Of a DNA stretch of 64,000 nt, positions 39,276 to 46,414 are shown in pieces. Where the stretch lies: assembly GCF_003856975.1 (NCBI RefSeq), contig NZ_CP033107.1, forward strand, positions 1,922,001 through 1,986,000. The letters run 5' to 3'. The notes below the pieces were generated by a model. That model was not told the origin of the DNA and ran no database searches. It worked only from the letters and a program-made list of their open reading frames with translations. The translations under genes were made by a program, and so were the position numbers. This DNA is from Plantibacter sp. PA-3-X8. Its GTDB lineage: Bacteria; Actinomycetota; Actinomycetes; Actinomycetales; Microbacteriaceae. Each line of letters starts with the position of its first letter. Position 1 is the stretch's first letter.

Positions 39276-39917
39276 ATGGAGCGCTCGCTCGAGACCAGCG
39301 TGAGTCAGGCCGTCGACGCCTGGCTCCGGTGGCTGCCGCGCTGGCACCCCGCCGCCCACCGTGGACGCACCCGGATCTGCCGCCGGTGCATCGGGTCGCC
39401 GATCCTCCGGGCGGCCGGCCTCGTCGACGACGTCCCGCACCAGGTGCAGCACGGCCTGGCCACCCGGATGAAGGCCCTCGTCGACCACGCGGTGGCGGAG
39501 TACACCGAGCGGAACCTCCCCGTCCTCCGCGCCGAACTGCGCGCGGCGGACCTGCGCGAGGCGCAGCGTGCCTACCGCCCCGGGGAGGGGCTCGACCCGG
39601 AGTTCGACGGGTTGCAGCTCGACCCCGACCCGGATCCCGAGCAGCCCTACCTCTTCACCCTCGCGGAGCTCGGCGAATCCCAGGCGAGGGCCGTCCCGCC
39701 ACCCCCGCCGTTGTCGGACGACGCGAAGGAGGCGCTGCGCACCGAGATCGCCCTCGCCGACCAGTGCGCGAACGAGACCGGGCGCCGCATCTGCGAACTC
39801 CTCGTCGGGCACCGCCTCGCCATCCACGACGCCGTGGAGCGGTACGTCGAACCGCAGGTCACCGCGCTCCTCGACGACCTCGCACTGGAGCTGGATTCCC
39901 CCACCTCGCCCTGGTAG
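39276..39917 (+). CDS. Conserved-looking hypothetical protein with CxxC pair
   Basis: A 213-aa cytoplasmic protein of unknown family. The N-terminal part contains RICRRCIGSP, a CxxC pair that could bind metal only with partners elsewhere; a third Cys lies in ADQCANE and a fourth in RICELL. The body is Arg/Glu/Leu-rich and helical with an acidic Asp/Pro stretch (LDPDPDPEQPYLF) and a Pro run. There is no signal or membrane segment. The start is the ATG at 39276 (MERSLETSVSQAV); the frame is open upstream to 39186, inside the previous gene. It is 37 bases after the transglutaminase-like gene and probably the last gene of that unit. Confidence 0.65.
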   Translation: MERSLETSVSQAVDAWLRWLPRWHPAAHRGRTRICRRCIGSPILRAAGLVDDVPHQVQHGLATRMKALVDHAVAEYTERNLPVLRAELRAADLREAQRAYRPGEGLDPEFDGLQLDPDPDPEQPYLFTLAELGESQARAVPPPPPLSDDAKEALRTEIALADQCANETGRRICELLVGHRLAIHDAVERYVEPQVTALLDDLALELDSPTSPW

Positions 39918-39943
39918 CCGTCGGGGTTCACCCGGACGCAGGA

Positions 39944-39987
39944 GGGGAGATCTCCCCATCGTGCTGTCCGACACCCGTCACTATACT
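39944..39987 (+). promoter_or_regulatory. Third copy of the palindromic operator, with a good -10
   Basis: GGGGAGATCTCCCC, a perfect palindrome, occupies 39944-39957 and is followed by ATC as at the first site. The -10 TATACT is at 39982-39987, again 31.5 bases from the palindrome centre. The -35 position lacks a consensus hexamer. It lies upstream of the gene at 40038. Only the two central bases and the left flank differ from the other two copies. Confidence 0.7.
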
Positions 39988-40037
39988 TTCGAGCACTTGT
40001 CATCAGCACGATCCATGCTCATTGGGGGCGCAACACC

Positions 40038-41513
40038 ATGACCGATCCCGGAGATCAGAACCCGCAGCAGCCCCAGTGGCAGCGACCACCCGCTCAGCCC
40101 GACCCGCAGCAGGGGTGGCAGGGCAACGGCCCGCAGCAGTCGGGCTCAGGCCAGCAGCAGACGGGTCAGTACGGACAGCAGTCGCCGTACGGGCAGTCGC
40201 CGACGCAGCCGTCTGGGCAGTACGGGCAGCAGTCCGGCCAGTACGGTGAGCAGTCGTCCGGCCAGCAGAACCAGCAGACGGGCCAGTACGACCAGCAGAC
40301 CGGTCAGTACAGCCAGCAGACCGGTCAGTACGGTCAGACGGCGCAGTACGGCCAGCAGCCGACCGAGCAGTTCGGTCAGCAGGGAACCGGTCAGTACGGC
40401 CAGCAGCCCACGGGGCAGTACGGCCAGCAGCCCACCGAGCAGTACGGCCAGGCGCCCTACGCGCAGGGCGCCGGCGGGTACGGCGGCGGCCAGCAGCCGC
40501 CCAAGAAGAAGCTCTCGAAGAAGGGGCTCACCGGCATCATCGCCGGCGGGAGCGCCCTCCTCCTCATCATCGTCGGTGGCATCGTCGGCGTCAGTGTCGG
40601 CAACGCCCTCCACGCCCCGGAGGTGACGGTCAAGAGCTACCTCGACGCCCTCAAGTCGGGCGACGCCGAACAGGCGCTCAAGCTCTCCGGTACCGAGGTG
40701 TCGGCGGCCGACGTGCTGCTGACCGACGACGCGTACAAGGCGGCGTCCGGCAAGGTCTCCGGCTACACGATCGGGAAGACGACGACCAGCGGGAACACCG
40801 CGACCGTCGAGGCCCGCCTCACTCAGGGTGGCGAGAGCGTCGACCAGGAGTTCACGCTCACCAAGGTCGGCAAGGACGCCGTGCTCTTCGACAAGTGGAA
40901 GCTCGAGGCTCCCGAACTCAGCACGGTCCAGGTCGACGTGGTCGCCCCTGAGGACGCGGTCGCGACGGTCGGCGGCGTCGACCTCACCGACGTCGAACCG
41001 ATCGCCGAGGGTTCGTACCAGCTGCGTGCCCTCCCGGGCACCTACGACGTCGCCCTCAGCGAGAGCGACTGGTACACCGCCGAGGCGACGACCACGACGG
41101 CCGTGGGCTTCGGTCAGGCCGCGGAACCCGCGACGCTCGCCGTCGCCCTCACCGACGCCGGGACGACCGCCGTCGAGGAGGCCGTCAACGCGTACATCGA
41201 CGGCTGCGGTGCGGCGACGGAGCTCGCCCCGGAGGGGTGCCCCTTCGAGATCCGCAACGACACCGGCTTCACCCCCTCCGGTGTGACCTGGAAGTTCGAC
41301 ACGCGCCCGACCTTCACGATCGGTGACTTCGCGGGAGGCGGCTGGACCGTCGACTCCGAGACCGTCGGACGCATGTCGATGACCTGCACGCTGACCGACC
41401 CGGCCACCGGCCAGACCGGTCCGGGCTACAGCATCAACCCCGTCGACTTCGTCGTCGGCGGCACGATCGAGGGCTTCACCGACGAGGGCGCGACCTTCGT
41501 CCCGTCCCCGTAG
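40038..41513 (+). CDS. Membrane protein with Q/G/Y-rich repeat tail and extracellular domain
   Basis: A 491-aa protein. The N-terminal cytoplasmic tail (about residues 1-155) is low-complexity with about eleven imperfect repeats of [T/S][G/E]Q[Y/F]GQQ. A Lys-rich segment (PPKKKLSKKG) precedes one membrane helix at about 164-191. The extracellular part starts with VKSYLDALKSGDAEQALKL, like DUF4878-type domains, and ends in a domain with three cysteines (GCGAAT, EGCPFE, MTCTLT). Repeated TGQY units could be phosphorylated by the kinase of the cluster and bind FHA domains, which is a conjecture. The start is the ATG at 40038 with GGGGG at 40024-40028. The gene has its own operator-promoter and a strong terminator, so it is a single-gene unit of the same regulon. 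Confidence 0.85.
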   Translation: MTDPGDQNPQQPQWQRPPAQPDPQQGWQGNGPQQSGSGQQQTGQYGQQSPYGQSPTQPSGQYGQQSGQYGEQSSGQQNQQTGQYDQQTGQYSQQTGQYGQTAQYGQQPTEQFGQQGTGQYGQQPTGQYGQQPTEQYGQAPYAQGAGGYGGGQQPPKKKLSKKGLTGIIAGGSALLLIIVGGIVGVSVGNALHAPEVTVKSYLDALKSGDAEQALKLSGTEVSAADVLLTDDAYKAASGKVSGYTIGKTTTSGNTATVEARLTQGGESVDQEFTLTKVGKDAVLFDKWKLEAPELSTVQVDVVAPEDAVATVGGVDLTDVEPIAEGSYQLRALPGTYDVALSESDWYTAEATTTTAVGFGQAAEPATLAVALTDAGTTAVEEAVNAYIDGCGAATELAPEGCPFEIRNDTGFTPSGVTWKFDTRPTFTIGDFAGGGWTVDSETVGRMSMTCTLTDPATGQTGPGYSINPVDFVVGGTIEGFTDEGATFVPSP

Positions 41514-41525
41514 AGGCCGAGCTGT

Positions 41526-41558
41526 ACGGCCCCTGGGAGCGATGCTCCCAGGGGCCGT
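41526..41558 (+). terminator. Strong terminator ending the secretion cluster
   Basis: A perfect 15-bp stem (ACGGCCCCTGGGAGC, 41526-41540, with 41544-41558) closes a GAT loop, 13 bases after the stop of the Q/G/Y-tail gene. It separates the cluster from the str operon promoter, which begins seven bases later. Confidence 0.85.
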
Positions 41559-41564
41559 CGTCGT

Positions 41565-41593
41565 TTGACCACAGCCTGTCGGCGGGCTAGTCT
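41565..41593 (+). promoter_or_regulatory. str operon (rpsL) promoter
   Basis: TTGACC (41565-41570) and TAGTCT (41588-41593) are spaced by exactly 17 bases, a near-consensus housekeeping promoter. Transcription should start near 41600 and leave a leader of about 260 bases before rpsL. Confidence 0.8.
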
Positions 41594-41625
41594 TGTTTGG
41601 GTGTGCGCGCTGTCGTGCGCTCTCG

Positions 41626-41776
41626 TGCTGTCCACGTTCTCCGGAGCCTGGCTCGGGGGAGTGGACAGCAGTCTTGCACCATCGGGTTGATCCCCGCCGG
41701 GCTGGTCCCGGTTGCCGATCGCCCCCACGGCATACCCACCACGAAAGCGACGCGCACTCGCGCGGCGCCGGTGGGT
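41626..41776 (+). ncRNA. Structured leader upstream of rpsL (candidate)
   Basis: Inside the rpsL leader a perfect 10-bp stem pairs TGCTGTCCAC (41626-41635) with GTGGACAGCA (41661-41670) and encloses a smaller CCGGAGC/GCTCGGG hairpin. A second stem pairs ACCCACC (41734-41740) with GGTGGGT (41770-41776). The 347-base gap before rpsL holds these structures, the previous terminator and the promoter; no gene is supported. The leader may control the str operon; no known family is recognised. Confidence 0.5.
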
Positions 41777-41860
41777 CCATACGACCTCGTGATCCGGGAG
41801 ACCGGTCCACGAATGCTGCAGTACCACTGTCACCGTGCAGTCATCATCAAGGAGCAAGTA

Positions 41861-42235
41861 GTGCCAACCATTCAGCAGTTGGTTCGGAAGGGCCGCAGCC
41901 CCAAGGTCGTCAAGACCAAGGCGCCCGCCCTGAAGAGCAACCCCCAGCAGGCCGGCGTGTGCACCCGCGTGTACACCACCACCCCGAAGAAGCCGAACTC
42001 GGCGATGCGCAAGGTCGCCCGCGTGAAGCTGCGCAACGGCACCGAGGTCACCGCGTACATCCCCGGTGAGGGCCACAACCTCCAGGAGCACTCGCTGGTC
42101 CTGGTCCGTGGTGGTCGTGTGAAGGACCTCCCGGGTGTCCGTTACAAGATCGTCCGTGGCGCCCTCGACACGCAGGCCGTCAAGAACCGCAAGCAGGCTC
42201 GCAGCCGCTACGGCGCGAAGATGGAGAAGAAGTAA
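41861..42235 (+). CDS. rpsL: 30S ribosomal protein S12
   Basis: A 124-aa S12 of the decoding centre of the 30S subunit. [31 protein letters not shown] and the [14 protein letters not shown] loop are canonical, and the lysines that mutate to give streptomycin resistance are wild type. The start is GTG at 41861 with AAGGAG at 41849-41854; the upstream open frame is leader sequence. TAATG overlap couples it to rpsG. Confidence 0.98.
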   Translation: MPTIQQLVRKGRSPKVVKTKAPALKSNPQQAGVCTRVYTTTPKKPNSAMRKVARVKLRNGTEVTAYIPGEGHNLQEHSLVLVRGGRVKDLPGVRYKIVRGALDTQAVKNRKQARSRYGAKMEKK

Positions 42236-42705
42236 TGCCTCGCAAGGGTCCAGCTCCGAAGCGTCCCGTCGTCGCCGATCCCGTCTACGGCGCCCCCATC
42301 GTCAGCCAGCTCGTCAACAAGATCCTGCTGGACGGCAAGAAGGGCCTCGCTGAGCGCATCGTCTACGACGCACTCGAAGGCGTCACCGCCAAGAACCAGG
42401 GCGACGCCGTCGTCACGCTCAAGAAGGCGCTCGACAACGTCCGCCCGACCCTCGAGGTGCGTTCGCGCCGCGTCGGTGGTTCCACCTACCAGGTGCCGGT
42501 CGAGGTCAAGCCTCACCGCGCCAACACCCTCGCCCTGCGCTGGCTCGTGAGCTACGCGAAGGGCCGCCGCGAGAAGACGATGACCGAGCGTCTCCAGAAC
42601 GAGATCCTCGACGCATCGAACGGTCTCGGTGCAGCCGTCAAGCGTCGTGAAGACACGCACAAGATGGCCGAGTCGAACAAGGCGTTCGCGCACTACCGCT
42701 GGTAG
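42235..42705 (+). CDS. rpsG: 30S ribosomal protein S7
   Basis: A 156-aa S7, the primary binder of the 3' domain of 16S rRNA and the usual autoregulator of the str operon. [19 protein letters not shown] and the C-terminal [14 protein letters not shown] are typical. It begins on the last base of the rpsL stop codon. A GC-rich hairpin follows it before fusA. Confidence 0.98.
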   Translation: MPRKGPAPKRPVVADPVYGAPIVSQLVNKILLDGKKGLAERIVYDALEGVTAKNQGDAVVTLKKALDNVRPTLEVRSRRVGGSTYQVPVEVKPHRANTLALRWLVSYAKGRREKTMTERLQNEILDASNGLGAAVKRREDTHKMAESNKAFAHYRW

Positions 42706-42716
42706 TCGCCGCCCGA

Positions 42717-42747
42717 TGCGAGGGCGGGCGATCCGCCCGCCCTCGCA
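42717..42747 (+). terminator. Hairpin between rpsG and fusA
   Basis: A 14-bp stem (TGCGAGGGCGGGCG, 42717-42730, with 42734-42747) closes an ATC loop. It lies 12 bases after rpsG and has no T run. It could attenuate transcription or protect the rpsG 3' end while allowing read-through to fusA. Confidence 0.6.
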
Positions 42748-42792
42748 CACCTGAGTGAATCAGCTCACCCCTACCTATCCCCGGAGGACCCC

Positions 42793-44907
42793 GTGGCACA
42801 AGACGTGCTCACCGACCTGAACAAGGTCCGCAACATCGGCATCATGGCCCACATCGATGCCGGCAAGACCACCACCACCGAGCGCATCCTGTTCTACACG
42901 GGCGTCAACCACAAGATCGGCGAGACCCACGACGGTGCGTCGACGATGGACTGGATGGCGCAGGAGCAGGAGCGCGGCATCACCATCACGTCCGCCGCGA
43001 CGACCTGCTTCTGGAACAAGAACCAGATCAACATCATCGACACCCCCGGCCACGTCGACTTCACGGTCGAGGTCGAGCGTTCGCTCCGCGTCCTCGACGG
43101 CGCGGTCGCGGTGTTCGACGGCAAGGAGGGCGTCGAGCCCCAGTCCGAGACCGTCTGGCGTCAGGCCGACAAGTACGACGTGCCGCGCATCTGCTTCGTC
43201 AACAAGATGGACAAGCTCGGCGCCGACTTCTACTTCACCGTCGACACGATCATCAGCCGCCTCGGCGCGAAGCCGCTGGTCATCCAGCTGCCGATCGGTG
43301 CCGAGTCCAGCTTCGAGGGCGTCGTCGACCTCGTCGAGATGCGTGCGCTCACCTGGCGCGGAGACGCCAAGGGTGACGTCGAGATGGGCGCCAAGTACGC
43401 CATCGAGGAGATCCCGGAAGACCTCAAGGAGAAGGCGGCCGAGTACCGCACCGCGCTCCTCGAGGCCGTCGCCGAGACCGACGACGCACTCATGGAGAAG
43501 TACTTCGGTGGCGAAGAGCTGACCGTCGCGGAGATCAAGGCCGCGATCCGTCACCTCACCATCACGAGCACCATGTACCCGGTCCTCTGTGGCTCCGCGT
43601 TCAAGAACCGCGGCGTCCAGCCGATGCTCGACGCCGTCATCGACTACCTCCCCTCCCCGCTCGACGTCCCGGCCATCGAGGCCCACGACGCGCGCGACGA
43701 GGAGAAGGTCGTGGAGCGTCACCCCGACTCGACCGAGCCCTTCACCGCGCTCGCGTTCAAGGTCGCGGTGCACCCGTTCTTCGGTCGCCTGACGTACGTC
43801 CGCGTCTACTCGGGTCGTCTCGACTCCGGTGCGCAGATCATCAACTCGACCAAGGGCAAGAAGGAGCGCATCGGGAAGATCTTCCAGATGCACGCCAACA
43901 AGGAGAACCCGGTCGACTTCGTCACCGCCGGTCACATCTACGCGGTCATCGGCCTGAAGGACACCACCACCGGTGACACCCTGTCCGACCCGCAGCACCA
44001 GGTCGTCCTCGAGTCGATGAGCTTCCCGGAGCCCGTCATCGAGGTCGCGATCGAGCCGAAGACAAAGGCCGACCAGGAGAAGCTGGGCACCGCGATCCAG
44101 AAGCTGGCCGAAGAGGACCCGACGTTCCGCACCGAGCAGAACACCGAGACCGGCCAGACGGTCATCAAGGGCATGGGCGAGCTCCACCTCGACATCCTCG
44201 TCGACCGCATGAAGCGCGAGTTCAACGTCGAGGCCAACGTCGGCAAGCCGCAGGTCGCGTACCGCGAGACCATCAAGCGCAAGGTCGAGAAGTACGGCTA
44301 CACGCACAAGAAGCAGACCGGTGGTTCGGGTCAGTTCGCGAAGATCCAGTTCGATCTGGAGCCGATGGACGTCACTCCGGAGACGACCTACGAGTTCGTG
44401 AACGCCGTGACCGGTGGTCGCATCCCGCGCGAGTACATCCCGTCGATCGACGCCGGTTTCCAGGACGCCCTGCAGGTCGGTGGCCTCGCCGGCTACCCGG
44501 TCGTGGGTGTCAAGGCGATCATCACCGATGGTGCGGCGCACGACGTCGACTCCTCGGAGATGGCGTTCAAGATCGCCGGCTCGATGGGTCTCAAGGAGGC
44601 CTACTCGCGTGCCAACCCCGTCCTCCTCGAGCCGCTCATGGCGGTCGAGGTGCGTACTCCTGAGGAGTACATGGGCGACGTCATCGGAGACCTCAACTCG
44701 CGCCGTGGACAGATCCAGTCCATGGACGACGCCACCGGCGTCAAGGTCATCCGTGCCAACGTGCCGCTCTCCGAGATGTTCGGCTACATCGGCGACCTCC
44801 GGTCGAAGACCTCTGGTCGTGCCGTGTACTCGATGACGTTCGAGAGCTACGCGGAGGTCCCGAAGGCTGTCGCCGACGAGATCATCCAGAAGAACAAGGG
44901 CGAGTAG
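42793..44907 (+). CDS. fusA: Translation elongation factor G
   Basis: A 704-aa EF-G, the GTPase that drives ribosomal translocation. G-domain motifs [21 protein letters not shown] and [10 protein letters not shown] are intact, and domains II to V follow without interruption ([36 protein letters not shown]). The start is GTG at 42793 with GGAGGA at 42783-42788. Confidence 0.98.
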   Translation: MAQDVLTDLNKVRNIGIMAHIDAGKTTTTERILFYTGVNHKIGETHDGASTMDWMAQEQERGITITSAATTCFWNKNQINIIDTPGHVDFTVEVERSLRVLDGAVAVFDGKEGVEPQSETVWRQADKYDVPRICFVNKMDKLGADFYFTVDTIISRLGAKPLVIQLPIGAESSFEGVVDLVEMRALTWRGDAKGDVEMGAKYAIEEIPEDLKEKAAEYRTALLEAVAETDDALMEKYFGGEELTVAEIKAAIRHLTITSTMYPVLCGSAFKNRGVQPMLDAVIDYLPSPLDVPAIEAHDARDEEKVVERHPDSTEPFTALAFKVAVHPFFGRLTYVRVYSGRLDSGAQIINSTKGKKERIGKIFQMHANKENPVDFVTAGHIYAVIGLKDTTTGDTLSDPQHQVVLESMSFPEPVIEVAIEPKTKADQEKLGTAIQKLAEEDPTFRTEQNTETGQTVIKGMGELHLDILVDRMKREFNVEANVGKPQVAYRETIKRKVEKYGYTHKKQTGGSGQFAKIQFDLEPMDVTPETTYEFVNAVTGGRIPREYIPSIDAGFQDALQVGGLAGYPVVGVKAIITDGAAHDVDSSEMAFKIAGSMGLKEAYSRANPVLLEPLMAVEVRTPEEYMGDVIGDLNSRRGQIQSMDDATGVKVIRANVPLSEMFGYIGDLRSKTSGRAVYSMTFESYAEVPKAVADEIIQKNKGE

Positions 44908-44936
44908 TCACTCACTCTCTCTTCACCGCGGTCCGG

Positions 44937-44972
44937 CCGGGTGTGCGAACACCCGGGCGGATCGCGTAACAT
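44937..44972 (+). promoter_or_regulatory. Hairpin and possible tuf promoter
   Basis: An 8-bp stem (CCGGGTGT, 44937-44944, with ACACCCGG, 44949-44956) has a GCGA tetraloop. It is followed by the -10 candidate TAACAT (44967-44972), 77 bases before tuf. No good -35 is seen because the hairpin occupies that position. The hairpin may terminate fusA transcripts, or belong to a regulated tuf promoter. Confidence 0.45.
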
Positions 44973-45048
44973 GAATACACATCCCTGCAGTGCGTCGGGC
45001 ATCGAATGGTGCCCGGCGTCCCGCACAACGTCCTGAGGAGGACTCACA

Positions 45049-46239
45049 GTGGCAAAGGCCAAGTTCGAGCGGACCAAGCCGCACGTCAACATCGGTACGA
45101 TCGGTCACGTCGACCACGGCAAGACCACGCTCACCGCGGCGATCTCGAAGGTCCTGGCGGACAAGTTCCCGTCCGCGACCAACGTGCAGCGCGACTTCGC
45201 GTCGATCGACTCCGCGCCGGAAGAGCGTCAGCGTGGTATCACGATCAACATCTCGCACGTCGAGTACGAGACCCCGAAGCGCCACTACGCGCACGTCGAC
45301 GCCCCCGGTCACGCTGACTACATCAAGAACATGATCACCGGTGCTGCGCAGATGGACGGCGCGATCCTGGTCGTCGCCGCCACTGACGGCCCGATGGCTC
45401 AGACGCGTGAGCACGTGCTGCTCGCCAAGCAGGTCGGCGTCCCCTACCTGCTCGTCGCGCTGAACAAGTCCGACATGGTCGACGACGAGGAGATCCTGGA
45501 GCTCGTCGAGCTCGAGGTCTCCGAGCTGCTCGCCTCGCAGGGCTTCGCTGAGGACGCACCGGTCGTCCGCGTCTCGGGCCTCAAGGCGCTCGAGGGCGAC
45601 GAGAAGTGGGTGCAGAGCATCCTCGACCTCATGGACGCCGTGGACGCCAACGTCCCCGACCCCGTGCGCGACAAGGACAAGCCCTTCCTCATGCCGATCG
45701 AGGACGTCTTCACGATCACCGGTCGTGGAACCGTCGTCACGGGCCGCGCCGAGCGTGGCACGCTCGCGATCAACTCCGAGGTCGAGATCGTCGGCATCCG
45801 CCCGACGCAGAAGACGATCGTCACGGGTATCGAGATGTTCCACAAGCAGCTCGACGAGGCATGGGCCGGCGAGAACTGTGGTCTCCTGCTCCGTGGCACG
45901 AAGCGTGAAGACGTCGAGCGCGGCCAGGTCGTCGTGAAGCCGGGTTCGGTCACGCCGCACACGAACTTCGAGGGCACCGCGTACATCCTGTCCAAGGATG
46001 AGGGTGGGCGTCACAACCCGTTCTACGCGAACTACCGTCCGCAGTTCTACTTCCGCACCACCGACGTCACCGGCGTCATCACGCTGCCCGAGGGCACCGA
46101 GATGGTCATGCCCGGCGACACCACCGACATGACCGTTGAGCTGATCCAGCCCATCGCCATGGAGGTCGGCCTCGGCTACGCCATCCGTGAGGGTGGCCGC
46201 ACCGTCGGCGCCGGCACCGTCACCAAGGTGCTCGCGTAA
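45049..46239 (+). CDS. tuf: Translation elongation factor Tu
   Basis: A 396-aa EF-Tu, which delivers aminoacyl-tRNA to the ribosome. [39 protein letters not shown] and NKSD in the G domain are present; the DAPGH and NKSD variants are usual in actinobacteria. The C-terminal [11 protein letters not shown] and [28 protein letters not shown] are intact. The start is GTG at 45049 with GAGGAG at 45036-45041. A strong terminator follows. Confidence 0.98.
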   Translation: MAKAKFERTKPHVNIGTIGHVDHGKTTLTAAISKVLADKFPSATNVQRDFASIDSAPEERQRGITINISHVEYETPKRHYAHVDAPGHADYIKNMITGAAQMDGAILVVAATDGPMAQTREHVLLAKQVGVPYLLVALNKSDMVDDEEILELVELEVSELLASQGFAEDAPVVRVSGLKALEGDEKWVQSILDLMDAVDANVPDPVRDKDKPFLMPIEDVFTITGRGTVVTGRAERGTLAINSEVEIVGIRPTQKTIVTGIEMFHKQLDEAWAGENCGLLLRGTKREDVERGQVVVKPGSVTPHTNFEGTAYILSKDEGGRHNPFYANYRPQFYFRTTDVTGVITLPEGTEMVMPGDTTDMTVELIQPIAMEVGLGYAIREGGRTVGAGTVTKVLA

Positions 46240-46290
46240 GCATCCGCTGACGCGAACCCCTGATCGACCGCAGGGTCGACACGGTTCCAC

Positions 46291-46327
46291 ACGAAGGGCC
46301 CGGAGCATTTCGCTCCGGGCCCTTCGT
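46291..46327 (+). terminator. Terminator after tuf
   Basis: A perfect 16-bp stem (ACGAAGGGCCCGGAGC, 46291-46306, with 46312-46327) closes the loop ATTTC, 51 bases after the tuf stop. It marks the end of the str operon. Confidence 0.88.
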
Positions 46328-46414
46328 CGTGCGTGCCGTCGGACGGTCGGGACCCCGGTACCTCATATGTAAGAGATCAGGCGACCCATTCTGCATCGAG
46401 CCGCCGAGGTGACC

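Noticed and set aside
10879..41513. The secretion cluster as a recently acquired genomic island.
   Set aside because: No integrase, transposase, tRNA or flanking repeat was seen, and GC content and codon use look like the surrounding housekeeping genes. Vertical inheritance in the family is as likely.
41534..41550. GGGAGC-GAT-GCTCCC near 41536, resembling the palindrome.
   Set aside because: It is the top of the strong terminator stem after the Q/G/Y-tail gene and its central spacing and flanks differ from the operator.
41597..41860. An N-terminal extension of rpsL from the open frame starting at 41597.
   Set aside because: The extension is unlike any S12, whereas GTG at 41861 has AAGGAG at the right distance and gives the standard N-terminus.
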